DNA from: Baffinella frigidus
Lineage: Eukaryota; Cryptophyceae; Cryptomonadales; Baffinellaceae
Reading direction: 5' to 3'
DNA length: 12,359 bases
NCBI GenBank assembly: GCA_026770585.1
Contig: MU646512.1
Coordinates: forward strand, 263,342-275,700
Shown: positions 6,254 to 12,300 of the stretch, one piece after another
Position numbering within the stretch: position 1 is the first letter of the stretch
Layout of the letters: every line of letters starts with the position of its first letter
Notes under the pieces: model-generated
Told to the model about the DNA's origin: nothing
The model's database searches: none
Seen by the model: the letters and a program-made list of their open reading frames with translations, nothing else
Translations under genes and position numbers: made by a program

Positions 6254-6379
6254 CCACGCCAGAGTCTTCGAAGGGGTTGCCAAAAGTCAATTTTCCCTCA
6301 AGGGCAACGGTTTTCAAAAGTGGATACCGTACCCACATACGGTTTAAAAGATTTTCCCCCTTCCTCCAGTCTGGCGTGG
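6254..6379. mobile_element. 126-bp element with CCACGCCAGA ends
   Basis: The terminal inverted repeats are CCACGCCAGA and TCTGGCGTGG. AG lies on both sides (6252-6253 and 6380-6381), and the uninserted copy has a single AG at 4667-4668 in CCTCGAGTGGAAG. The first 90 bp match 9777-9866 in reverse. ACCGTACCCACATACGGT forms a hairpin whose counterpart at 9777-9794 is ACCGTACCCTGGTACGGT: the stem is kept and the loop changed. Confidence 0.88.
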
Positions 6380-6440
6380 AGTGGAAGCTCCGGTTTAGCG
6401 CCGAGCGCCGAGGGCCAACGACGGGCCCCGCCGGCAGGCT

Positions 6441-6640
6441 GGGGGAGAGGGGGAGAGAGAGAGGAGAGAGAGAGAGAGGGGGGAGCGAGAGAGGAGAGGG
6501 ATGGAGGAGAGGGCGAGAGAGAGAGGGGAGGGAGGAGAGAGAGAGAGCGAGAGAGAGAGGAGAGAGAGGAGAGAGAGGGGGGGAGGAGAGAGAGGAGAGA
6601 GAGAGGAGAGAGAGAGGGGTGGCGGGAGAGAGAGAGACGA
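6441..6640 (+). repeat. 200-bp purine tract, (GA)n and (GGGA)n
   Basis: Almost pure G and A with rare C or T interruptions. It produces long Glu/Arg/Gly frames on one strand and Ser/Leu/Pro frames on the other, which are artefacts. Such tracts can form triplex (H-DNA) structures and stall polymerases. Confidence 0.95.
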
Positions 6641-6672
6641 TGTCCTCCCCGCGCCACTTGATTGGAATCTTA

Positions 6673-6804
6673 TGCGGAAACACTTTTAATTCATAAACTT
6701 GGTTCAATGAAATTTACTGCACAGCACGATCTTTATTAGTAATATTAAAGCAAACGTGTGGTAATTTTTATTGAACCCAAGTTTGTACGTTAAAAGTGTT
6801 TCCA
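6673..6804. mobile_element. Hairpin element 4 (core family), TA on both sides
   Basis: A 132-bp element, TGCGGAAACACTTTTAA to TTAAAAGTGTTTCCA, flanked by TA at 6671-6672 and 6805-6806. The core copies are CAATGAAATTTACTGCAC and GTGTGGTAATTTTTATTG. The loop CTTTATTAGTAATATTAAAG matches element 5, and in reverse element 2. GGAATCT also occurs on both sides (GGAATCTTA and TATGGAATCT), possibly by chance. Confidence 0.85.
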
Positions 6805-6851
6805 TATGGAATCTGAACGGCTCTGGCAGCAGGGACCTGCCGCTCAGCTTG

Positions 6852-6880
6852 AAAAGCGTTCGGTCCCTAAACCCTAAAGA
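6852..6880 (-). repeat. Telomere-like pair at a truncated repeat
   Basis: AAAGCGTTCGGTCC, the start of the 5165-5270 unit, is followed immediately by CTAAACCCTAAA. With the shared C this gives two exact C-strand CCCTAAA units where the full unit would continue TGGATGG. The junction may record telomere-unit addition during break repair. Confidence 0.55.
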
Positions 6881-6996
6881 AGCCGTTCCGAATCGGTCAC
6901 CTCACCCGCCCCTACCACACGGTGGACTACGAACCTTTCATCAAAAGTCAACTTGCCTGAAGACAGTTAACTTGACGGATTTTCTTGAAGCAAATT

Positions 6997-7024
6997 GGTC
7001 ACGTATCACCCTGGAATCCAGGGT
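6997..7024. repeat. GGTCACGT motif with adjacent palindrome
   Basis: GGTCACGT at 6997 is followed by ACCCTGG-AAT-CCAGGGT at 7008-7024. The same octamer precedes self-complementary sequence at 1900, 3439 and 4562. Confidence 0.5.
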
Positions 7025-7170
7025 CAACGAAACCCTCGTAGCCCACCGTGTGGGTGGCTTGCACGGTCTCGCTCGGCTGGATGCTGCTCTGTCACAACCA
7101 GGATTTCACAAGTTTATGGGCACGTATCCAACAATCTTCATCAGAAGCAGTTGGAGCAATTCGGAGAGGG

Positions 7171-7247
7171 TGTAGGGTGTAGGGTGTAGGGTGCAGGGTG
7201 TAGGATGCAGGGTGCAGGGTGCAGGGTGTAGGGTGTAGGGTGTAGGG
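7171..7247 (+). repeat. 7-bp tandem array (TGTAGGG)n, 11 copies
   Basis: Eleven consecutive 7-bp units are TGTAGGG or TGCAGGG, with one TGTAGGA. The unit is one base from TTTAGGG and keeps the same period and G-strand orientation as the tract at 606. A flank resembling GTTGGAGC-ATTC-GAGAGG stands before it (about 7150) and again at about 7510. Confidence 0.92.
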
Positions 7248-7264
7248 GAGGGGGAGACCAGCCC

Positions 7265-7293
7265 GCCGGTTGCCCGGCCGCCGGGCAACCGGC
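7265..7293. repeat. 29-bp GC palindrome
   Basis: GCCGGTTGCCCGGC-C-GCCGGGCAACCGGC is perfect, with 14-bp arms and one central base. CCAGCCCGCCGGT just before it recurs at about 7620. Confidence 0.85.
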
Positions 7294-7322
7294 GAGCTGG
7301 GCAACCAGCCCGAGTGCGCCTC

Positions 7323-7386
7323 CTCTGAAACCTGGAGGTGCTCTGAAACCTGGAGGTGAGTGCGCCTCCTCGGAGGAGGCGCACTC
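7323..7386 (+). repeat. 18-bp tandem pair and 29-bp palindrome
   Basis: CTCTGAAACCTGGAGGTG is present twice in tandem (7323-7340 and 7341-7358). It runs into GAGTGCGCCTCCTC-G-GAGGAGGCGCACTC (7358-7386), a perfect palindrome of the same size and layout as the one at 7265. Further partial copies, CTCGGAGGAGGCGC and GCACCTCCAGGTTGCAG, follow to 7447. Confidence 0.8.
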
Positions 7387-7452
7387 ATCCTCGGAGGAGG
7401 CGCCGGTTGCCGCAGGAGGCAGGAGGCGCACGCACCTCCAGGTTGCAGAGCA

Positions 7453-7500
7453 AAGAAGAAGAAGAAGAAGAAGAAGAAGAAGAAGAAAACGAAGAAGAAG
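7453..7500 (+). repeat. (GAA)n microsatellite
   Basis: Roughly 15 GAA units with one AAAC interruption. It gives poly-Glu, poly-Lys and poly-Arg frames and, on the other strand, poly-Ser and poly-Phe, none of them evidence for a gene. Confidence 0.95.
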
Positions 7501-7562
7501 GTTGGAGCGGTTGGAGCCATTCAGAGAGAGGAGTGGGAGGGAGGGGGGGGGCGACTATTCTT

Positions 7563-7602
7563 AAGTTGACGTCCTGGGTCTGCGGTACAAATCTGTCAAC
7601 TT
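7563..7602 (-). repeat. 40-bp mini-element, reverse copy
   Basis: Reversed, it reads AAGTTGAC-AGATTTGTACCGCAGACCCAGGAC-GTCAACTT, matching 9349-9388 closely. The following AAGAATAGTCG is also conserved. The ends are perfect 8-bp inverted repeats. Confidence 0.82.
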
Positions 7603-7693
7603 TGGAGCGAGGGGGGGACCAGCCCGCCGGTGGCCTTGGAGGAGACGCACGAACGCCAGCGCGTACCACGCCTGCGAACCGCGCCACCAACTT

Positions 7694-7803
7694 TAATAGG
7701 GTAACGTCCTGAAACCGGGTAGTTAGGCCTACTCTATTGCCTACGGTAGGCGGTAGGGCCCCTAGGACCTAATATTTCATAGGACCCCCCCTGATCCCCT
7801 ACG
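7694..7803 (+). mobile_element. TTAATAGGG family, copy 1, flanked by an 11-bp duplication
   Basis: It starts TAATAGGGTAACGTCCTG and contains GGGTAGTTAGGCCTAC, CTACGGTAGGC and TAGGGCCCCTAGGACC, all shared with copies at 10961 and 11675. GCCACCAACTT stands at 7683-7693 and 7804-7814. A related uninserted sequence, CACCAACTTGAGGTCCAGAG, is at about 8272. The right terminal inverted repeat is not recognisable, so this copy is probably truncated or rearranged. Confidence 0.68.
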
Positions 7804-7908
7804 GCCACCAACTTGAGGTCCAGAGGGTTGCCAAGTGAGAGAGAGAGAGTTGCTTTACAAAAACTTACAAAAATGTAAAAATAAATGTAGATATTGAATC
7901 ATGCAACC

Positions 7909-8081
7909 GCGCCACCACAAGATGCCTTCAGTGACACCCCCCGCCCCGCGCCACTTGACTGAAACTTCAGGTGCAGAGGGTTCCCTCAGCCACGTGCATG
8001 GCGTGAGTGACACTTCCCCCCCGCGCCACCACAACATGCCTTCAGTGACGCCCCCCCCCCCCGCGCCACTTGACTGAAACT
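7909..8081 (+). repeat. 114-bp period direct repeat, two copies
   Basis: GCGCCACCACAA-ATGCCTTCAGTGAC, then a C run, then GCGCCACTTGACTGAAACTT, occurs at 7909-7968 and 8023-8081. The C runs differ in length. Between the copies lies CAGGTGCAGAGGGTT, a relative of GAGGTCCAGAGGGTTGCCA at 7814 and 8281. Confidence 0.8.
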
Positions 8082-8105
8082 TATTGGATACAGCCTTACC
8101 TGCCA

Positions 8106-8239
8106 CCAACCCTCACAACTTGGGCAGATCGAAAAAGTCAAAAACACCAAATCCCCTTGGAGGCCGTCGGAATCCGACGGCCTTCAAGGGAATTTTTGGA
8201 GCCATGTTTCCCGATTTGCCCAGACTGTGAGGGTGTTGG
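8106..8239. repeat. 134-bp imperfect palindrome
   Basis: The inner stem is strong: AAATCCCCTTGGAGGCCGTCGG with CCGACGGCCTTCAAGGGAATTT, 8149-8194 (each arm slightly over 20 bp with two mismatches). The outer stem continues with CCTCACA...TGGGCAGATCG and CGATTTGCCCA...TGTGAGG. No target duplication is seen. Confidence 0.72.
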
Positions 8240-8324
8240 TGGGGCCTTACCTATAGAACGACACCACAACTTCACCAACTTGAGGTCCAGAGGGTTGCCA
8301 CGTGCAGCAGTTGCCACGTCGCCA

Positions 8325-8366
8325 GTGTGTGTGTGTGAGAGAGAGAGAGAGTGTGTGTGTGAGCGA

Positions 8367-8405
<39 letters not shown>

Positions 8406-8434
8406 TGTGTGTGTGTGTGAGAGAGAGAGCGAGA
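8325..8434 (+). repeat. Compound (GT)n/(GA)n microsatellite
   Basis: Alternating blocks of GT and GA repeats. The long reverse frame across it (Ser-Leu and Thr-His runs) is a repeat artefact. Confidence 0.95.
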
Positions 8435-8791
8435 ACAGATAGTCTCGACTACCCCCTGTGTCGCACACGCCATGCCAGTACGCCGTTCACGTTGCACAAC
8501 GTGCCGTGAGGCAGCGGCCGTCTCACACACAAATCTCGCGGGTTGACAGGGGCTGCCCCCCCCCCGCGGCAGCAGAACCCCACAACGTCTCTTGAGACTC
8601 TCACTCACCCCACCAGAAATCGCCATCGGACACCCTCCCAAGGACAGTGTACTTATCGTTTCGAAACGGTGCGATTTTCGATCGATTTTGGACGGCGAAC
8701 CCCCGTCGCTGTCTAGTGTAGCGGTAACCGCTGTAAGGACTCCTTGTGACTGACCACGGCGTAGCACCTCACACAGAGGCAGATATGGGTT
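8435..8791. other. No gene seen; unique GC-rich sequence
   Basis: Contains only short palindromes such as ACGTTGCACAACGT (about 8489) and CGTTTCGAAACG (about 8657). The open frame on the reverse strand extends into the microsatellite and has no recognised domain. Confidence 0.5.
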
Positions 8792-8794
8792 TTA

Positions 8795-8928
8795 TCCGGG
8801 GAAACCTATTTTTCTTTAGTTTGATGGCAAGGAAAATTACTACACAATTCGTTCTTATTAGTAATATTAAAGCATTTATGCAGCAATTTTCCTTGCCATC
8901 AAACTAAAGAAAAATAGGTTTCCCCGGA
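8795..8928. mobile_element. Hairpin element 5 (core family), youngest-looking copy
   Basis: A 134-bp element, TCCGGGGAAACC to GGTTTCCCCGGA, with TA at 8793-8794 and 8929-8930. The outer 47 bp of the arms, counted from TTATCC, pair perfectly. The core is GGAAAATTACTACACAA on the left; the right equivalent has changed to GCAGCAATTTTCC. The loop CTTATTAGTAATATTAAAG is nearly that of element 4, yet the outer arms are unrelated to elements 1-4. Confidence 0.88.
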
Positions 8929-8947
8929 TAAGGTTAGGCGCGGGGTT

Positions 8948-9195
8948 GTGCGGTGCAATTCGGGGCTACCTGGAGTTTCATGACGTGTGCTTCGGGGGCA
9001 ACCTGGTTTATGCGGTGCAAATCGGGGGTGCCTGGGGGGGCTTATGTGGTGCAATTCGGGGGTACCTGGGAACGGGTTTAGGGGGTGCAATTCGGGGGTA
9101 TCTGGGGGTTTAAGGGGTGCAAATCGGGGGTATTTGGTTTATGCGGTGCAAAACGGGGGTACCTGGGGGACGTGCGGGGTGCAGCGGAGAACATG
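8948..9195 (+). repeat. ~32-bp minisatellite, about eight copies
   Basis: GGTGCAAWTCGGGGGTACCTGG-type units have their GTGC at 8953, 8987, 9015, 9049, 9085, 9117, 9146 and 9179, spaced 28-36 bp. Unlike the 936-1245 array, unit length is not fixed. Confidence 0.88.
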
Positions 9196-9224
9196 GCGGT
9201 AGGCGCGCGCCGCGGATGTCAGGT

Positions 9225-9474
9225 CCCCCCGCATCGCTGCAAACCAGAGAGAACAGGTTATGAGCTCGCCGCGAACAACCGGTTGTAGCGCTGTCTCCGT
9301 CTGATTCGGGCGAAGCGTTTTGGTGAGCGCGGGCTCGTTTTCGCTTCAAAGTTGACATATTTGTACCGCAGACCTAGAAAGTCAACTTGAGAATAGTCGG
9401 TTAACCTGAGTGAGGCATGTCCCCCTACATCGCTGCGAACGAGAGAGCACAGGTTATGAGATCGCTGCGAACAA
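9225..9474 (+). repeat. 55-bp direct repeat pair around a mini-element
   Basis: CATCGCTGC-AAC-AGAGAG-ACAGGTTATGAG occurs at 9225-9279 and 9420-9474 with scattered differences. Between them, 9299-9416 resembles 3692-3825 and includes a complete 40-bp mini-element. This part is a diverged copy of the 3.7-kb region. Confidence 0.7.
9349..9388 (+). repeat. 40-bp mini-element, complete copy
   Basis: AAGTTGAC and GTCAACTT are perfect 8-bp inverted ends around ATATTTGTACCGCAGACCTAG. GAGAATAGTC follows, as at 3797. It is too small to encode anything and is the best reference for the family. Confidence 0.85.
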
Positions 9475-9540
9475 GACAATTCCCCCCCTCCTTTTCAGTC
9501 AACCGAGGCACGGGGCTCTCACGCGCACGATTTCACCACA

Positions 9541-9580
9541 AAGTTGACGAATTCGTACCAGAACCCCAGGCTGTCAACTT
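9541..9580 (+). repeat. 40-bp mini-element, third complete copy
   Basis: It has the same 8-bp ends and length, with a more diverged centre (GAATTCGTACCAGAACCCCAG). TGGAATAGCC replaces the usual GAGAATAGTC. Confidence 0.8.
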
Positions 9581-9622
9581 TGGAATAGCCAGGAAGGGAG
9601 CCCATTTCGGGGGGGGCTCACA

Positions 9623-9866
9623 CCACGCCAGATTGATGTATCTTAGGCTCCGCACGCGGAAGGTAAGGGTGTATATGCTAGTTCAGGCATCAAATGATGC
9701 TATCTTACGCCTTTTCATCAGGACAGATTCTGGTATGGTCCGAGATGAGATTGATGGAGGGGGTTGGTCGCTTGGGACCGTACCCTGGTACGGTGGTCAA
9801 CTTTTGAAAACCACTGACATGACGGGAAATTGACTTTTGGCGACCCCTTCCTAGACTCTGGCGTGG
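9623..9866 (-). mobile_element. 126-bp CCACGCCAGA element split by a nested insertion
   Basis: The ends CCACGCCAGA and TCTGGCGTGG match the element at 6254. Removing the 109-bp insert and one copy of its 9-bp duplication leaves 126 bp, exactly the length at 6254-6379, with 90 bp aligned (9777-9866). The opposite end also matches: CCCCCTCCATCAATCTGGCG here against CCCCTTCCTCCAGTCTGGCG there, both read in the same sense. The outer flanks (CA and TA) no longer match each other. Confidence 0.82.
9639..9747 (+). mobile_element. 109-bp element inserted with 9-bp duplication AGATTGATG
   Basis: AGATTGATG lies at 9630-9638 and 9748-9756, directly abutting the segment that matches 1328-1436 in reverse. 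The ends are TATCTTAG and CCGAGATG, a weak 8-bp inverted pair. A 9-bp duplication is typical of Mutator-like elements; assigning it to that superfamily is inference from the duplication length alone. Confidence 0.85.
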
Positions 9867-9867
9867 T

Positions 9868-10080
9868 AACCTGCGAGATTGTTTCTCAGGGGGGCTCATA
9901 ACGTGTGATTTTCTCGGGGGAGGTCATAACCTGCGAGGTTGCCGAGGTTGATCCCCGCGCGCCAGCAGCACGCCTCCTGCAAACCGCCCGATTTCGAGGG
10001 ATTTAGTATGCAATAACTGCCTGTCGTGTCCGATTGCTACTGGATAACAACCCGTCGCGTCCCCGAAACAGCGCGATTTC
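9868..10080. other. No gene seen; short repeated phrases
   Basis: TAACCTGCGAGATTG and TAACCTGCGAGGTTG recur, and CGCCTCCTGCAAACCGC at 9970 recurs at 10227. No coding or RNA signal is visible. Confidence 0.5.
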
Positions 10081-10208
10081 GTTCAATTGTCCGTTAGGAT
10101 AACCTTCATGCCGTTCAATCGTCCGGAAGGATAGGCTAGATTCCGTCCAATTGTCTGTTAGGATAAGCTAGATTCCGTTCAATCGTCCGTTAAGATAAGC
10201 TTCATGTG
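10081..10208 (+). repeat. Tandem array, exactly 32 bp x 4
   Basis: GTTCAAT-type starts fall at 10081, 10113, 10145 and 10177, each 32 bp apart. The unit is GTYCAATYGTCCGTTAGGAT plus AAGCTAGATTCC or AACCTTCATGCC. There are no spacers and no nearby cas-like genes. Confidence 0.88.
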
Positions 10209-10385
10209 GTGCATGTAGTCCATCGCCTCCTGCAAACCGCGCGGTTTCGGGGTCATAAAACTCTTATAAGCACATATCGTGTGTTGGACACACTCACAGC
10301 GGCCGAACACGCGCGATTCCTGTTTCGTAAGGCTCATAGACTTTTGCATTACTCAACTCAAGGCTCAAGGGCCTCATCTAGGACC

Positions 10386-10486
10386 TGTATCGATAGTAAT
10401 AAAAAAGAAGAAGAAGAAGAAGAAGAAGAAGAAGAAGAAGAAGAAGAAGATGTATCGAGAGTAATAAAGAAGAAGAAGAAGAAGAA
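10386..10486 (+). repeat. Duplicated TGTATCGA-(GAA)n block
   Basis: TGTATCGATAGTAATAAA followed by a long GAA run (10386-10450), then TGTATCGAGAGTAATAAA and a shorter GAA run (10451-10486). The anchor was duplicated along with the microsatellite. Confidence 0.88.
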
Positions 10487-10489
10487 TCG

Positions 10490-10918
10490 GGGCCACCGCG
10501 TTGCGTGTGTGGACGCTTTTGACAATAGACGGTGTGCGTGTGGACGGTTTCGGCCAATTCGGTGAAATTCGGCGGACAACGGATCGGTGGTGTGTAGCGA
10601 TTCATGTCCGAACGCGGGACCGTCCCTTAGCGCGAAATCTGACGTTTTGTTGAACTCCTCGCCCCTAAACCCGTGTGACAGGAGGGTGCTTGTGACAGGA
10701 CGCTATCCAGCCAGGTCCTGTGGGGCTGTACCGGACATGGAGAAAACCCTGGTACAAACCGGACGCACATGGTACACACCGGACTTACAATGTACTTTTA
10801 GCCGCAGTATTTTCAGTTCGGGCGCGGAACGTGACATTCTCGGGGGGGGGGACGCAATTCTGGCGCCCCTGGTACGAATTGGGACGCGGCACCTCTTGAG
10901 AGTACAACCAGGGGCAGG
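10490..10918. other. No gene seen
   Basis: Mostly unique. ACCGGACATGG, ACCGGACGCACATGGTAC and ACCGGACTTACAATGTAC near 10733-10797 form a loose ~22-bp repetition. The open frame at 10587-10967 has no recognisable motif. Confidence 0.45.
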
Positions 10919-10960
10919 CGGAAGACGAGGGATCGGTTGTGAAAGAGGAGGGTGGAACGC

Positions 10961-11098
10961 ACCTTAATAGGGTAACGGCCTGAAAATGGGGTAGTTAGGC
11001 CTACGGCATTGCCTAGGACCTCCTACCGTAGGCCGAGACTTTTTGGTCCTAGGATCCCTCGGACTACCCGGTTTTCAGGACGTTACCCTGTTAAGGTG
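10961..11098. mobile_element. TTAATAGGG family, copy 2, with both ends, inside 43-44 bp direct repeats
   Basis: The inverted ends CACCTTAATAGGGTAACG and CGTTACCCTGTTAAGGTG pair with one mismatch and continue as CCTGAAAATGGGGTAGT and ACTACCCGGTTTTCAGG. The centre has GCCTACGG...CCGTAGGC. On each side stands GGAAGACGAGGG...GTGGAACGCACC (10920-10963) and its near-identical twin (11098-11140, one indel and one substitution). This is the only copy with both ends. Confidence 0.82.
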
Positions 11099-11140
11099 GA
11101 AGACGAGGGTCGGTTGTGAAAGAGGAGGGTGGATCGCACC

Positions 11141-11674
11141 TCGCGAAGTGCGCGCGAGAGGTGGAGGCTTGCACTCTCGAGGTCACCTTCGTCCTGCTTT
11201 GCCAAACGCATATTCCACTTAGCAGCGACCGACGACGGGGGAAATTCCGGATGGAATCCATAGCAATGGATAAGATTCTAGTACAAATCACTCACAGGGG
11301 TTGCTCGAAAACACGGTCCACTACGGTCGTGCCGGGCGACCGTAGGAGGTGGAGTTAGAATTCATCCGGAAAATGCTCGTATGAGCGGCCGATACGGGGT
11401 ACAGTAGTGGCTCCATGCGTAGCATGTGCGGCGCTGACGCTGGTTGTTTGGCAATGAATTATCGACCTCTCTTTGCCAAACGCACATTCATCGATCAACG
11501 CTACTGGGTACCCATAAATCCACGAAACCCTCGAAAAGGAACACGCAAGGCAGTCACGACCGACCGTCTGGCTTCGGCGTCCGCGTGACCGGTCACGTGG
11601 GCGTTCACGAGCCTGCCGGCGGGGCTGTTCCACGTAACACAGTGTTACAGAGCGGAATCCAGCGGAGCGCGACA
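11141..11674. other. No confident gene; unique sequence
   Basis: TTTGCCAAACGCAYATTC occurs at about 11199 and 11472. GCGTGACCGGTCACG at about 11583 is a palindrome. Reading frames of up to 167 aa overlap here, but the longest runs through a repeat-family copy and shows no known motif. Confidence 0.4.
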
Positions 11675-11760
11675 CATTAATAGGGCGACGGCCTAAATCG
11701 AGGGTAGTCAAGCCTACGGTATTGACCACGGTAGGCCGTAGGGCCCCTCGAACCGGGTTT
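11675..11760 (+). mobile_element. TTAATAGGG family, copy 3 (one end only)
   Basis: It shares ATTAATAGGG, GACGGCCT, GGGTAGT, GCCTACGGTATTG, CGGTAGGCCGTAGGGCCCCT with copies 1 and 2. No opposite end is found downstream, so it is truncated or rearranged. Confidence 0.65.
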
Positions 11761-12205
11761 CTCGGAGGAGCCTCGTAGCAGCCCCTACCTCTGCCATGTA
11801 CCCTGTATTCGCAACGTTTCCCGACGAGGATGAGCTGGGCGTCGTTCAGGCAAACCAAACCAAATCAAATTCAAAACAAACGTCAATGCCGCAGGCTCAA
11901 CTACCGTGCAGGCCGGAATTAGGTTCACGCCAGAATTAGTTCGTCCGCACTGAGTTCCCGATCACCTACCTGAGGGGAAACGGTGGTACCAGAAAAGGAA
12001 TATAAAATCGATGTACAGCCTGTACAACTACATGTACAGCGCTGCCCACATCCCGTGTCCCTTTGGGGAAGCGATCGGAAACTGCTAACCTCTAGCTCCG
12101 TCTCATACGGTTTCACCGACTATTCTCAAGTCCGCTACCGAGCGAGGACGGGACACAATTTTAAAAACTTTAACCTGAATCCTGAAGGAAATGGACTTTT
12201 AAAAT
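11761..12205. other. No gene seen
   Basis: Contains TGTACAGCCTGTACA and ACATGTACA near 12012-12039, and CGACTATTCTCAAG at 12118, a reverse fragment of the GAGAATAGTC sequence that follows the 40-bp mini-elements. Confidence 0.45.
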
Positions 12206-12209
12206 GAAA

Positions 12210-12237
12210 AGCCAGGACCGGAATCCCGGTCCTGGCT
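12210..12237. repeat. Hairpin with 12-bp stem
   Basis: AGCCAGGACCGG and CCGGTCCTGGCT pair perfectly around a 4-base loop. There is no T tract directly after it and no gene before it, so I do not call it a terminator. Confidence 0.75.
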
Positions 12238-12294
12238 GTCTTATATGTGCCGAGTTGGCTCGACAGCGGAGACACGCTTGGCGAGCGGTACAAA

Positions 12295-12300
<6 letters not shown>

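Noticed and set aside
6147-6707. 186-aa and 172-aa frames rich in Ser/Leu or Arg/Glu
   Set aside because: Translation of the GA tract and of palindromic elements; no domain.
8138-8767. 209-aa reverse frame, the longest in the window
   Set aside because: It crosses the GT/GA microsatellite and a palindrome. The Leu-Ser and His-Thr runs are microsatellite products.
11355-11858. 167-aa reverse frame in the least repetitive part
   Set aside because: It passes through copy 3 of the TTAATAGGG repeat family and shows no recognisable motif. It cannot be excluded outright without transcript data.
12210-12237. Rho-independent terminator
   Set aside because: Strong stem but no T tract directly after it and no gene before it, and the context is eukaryotic.
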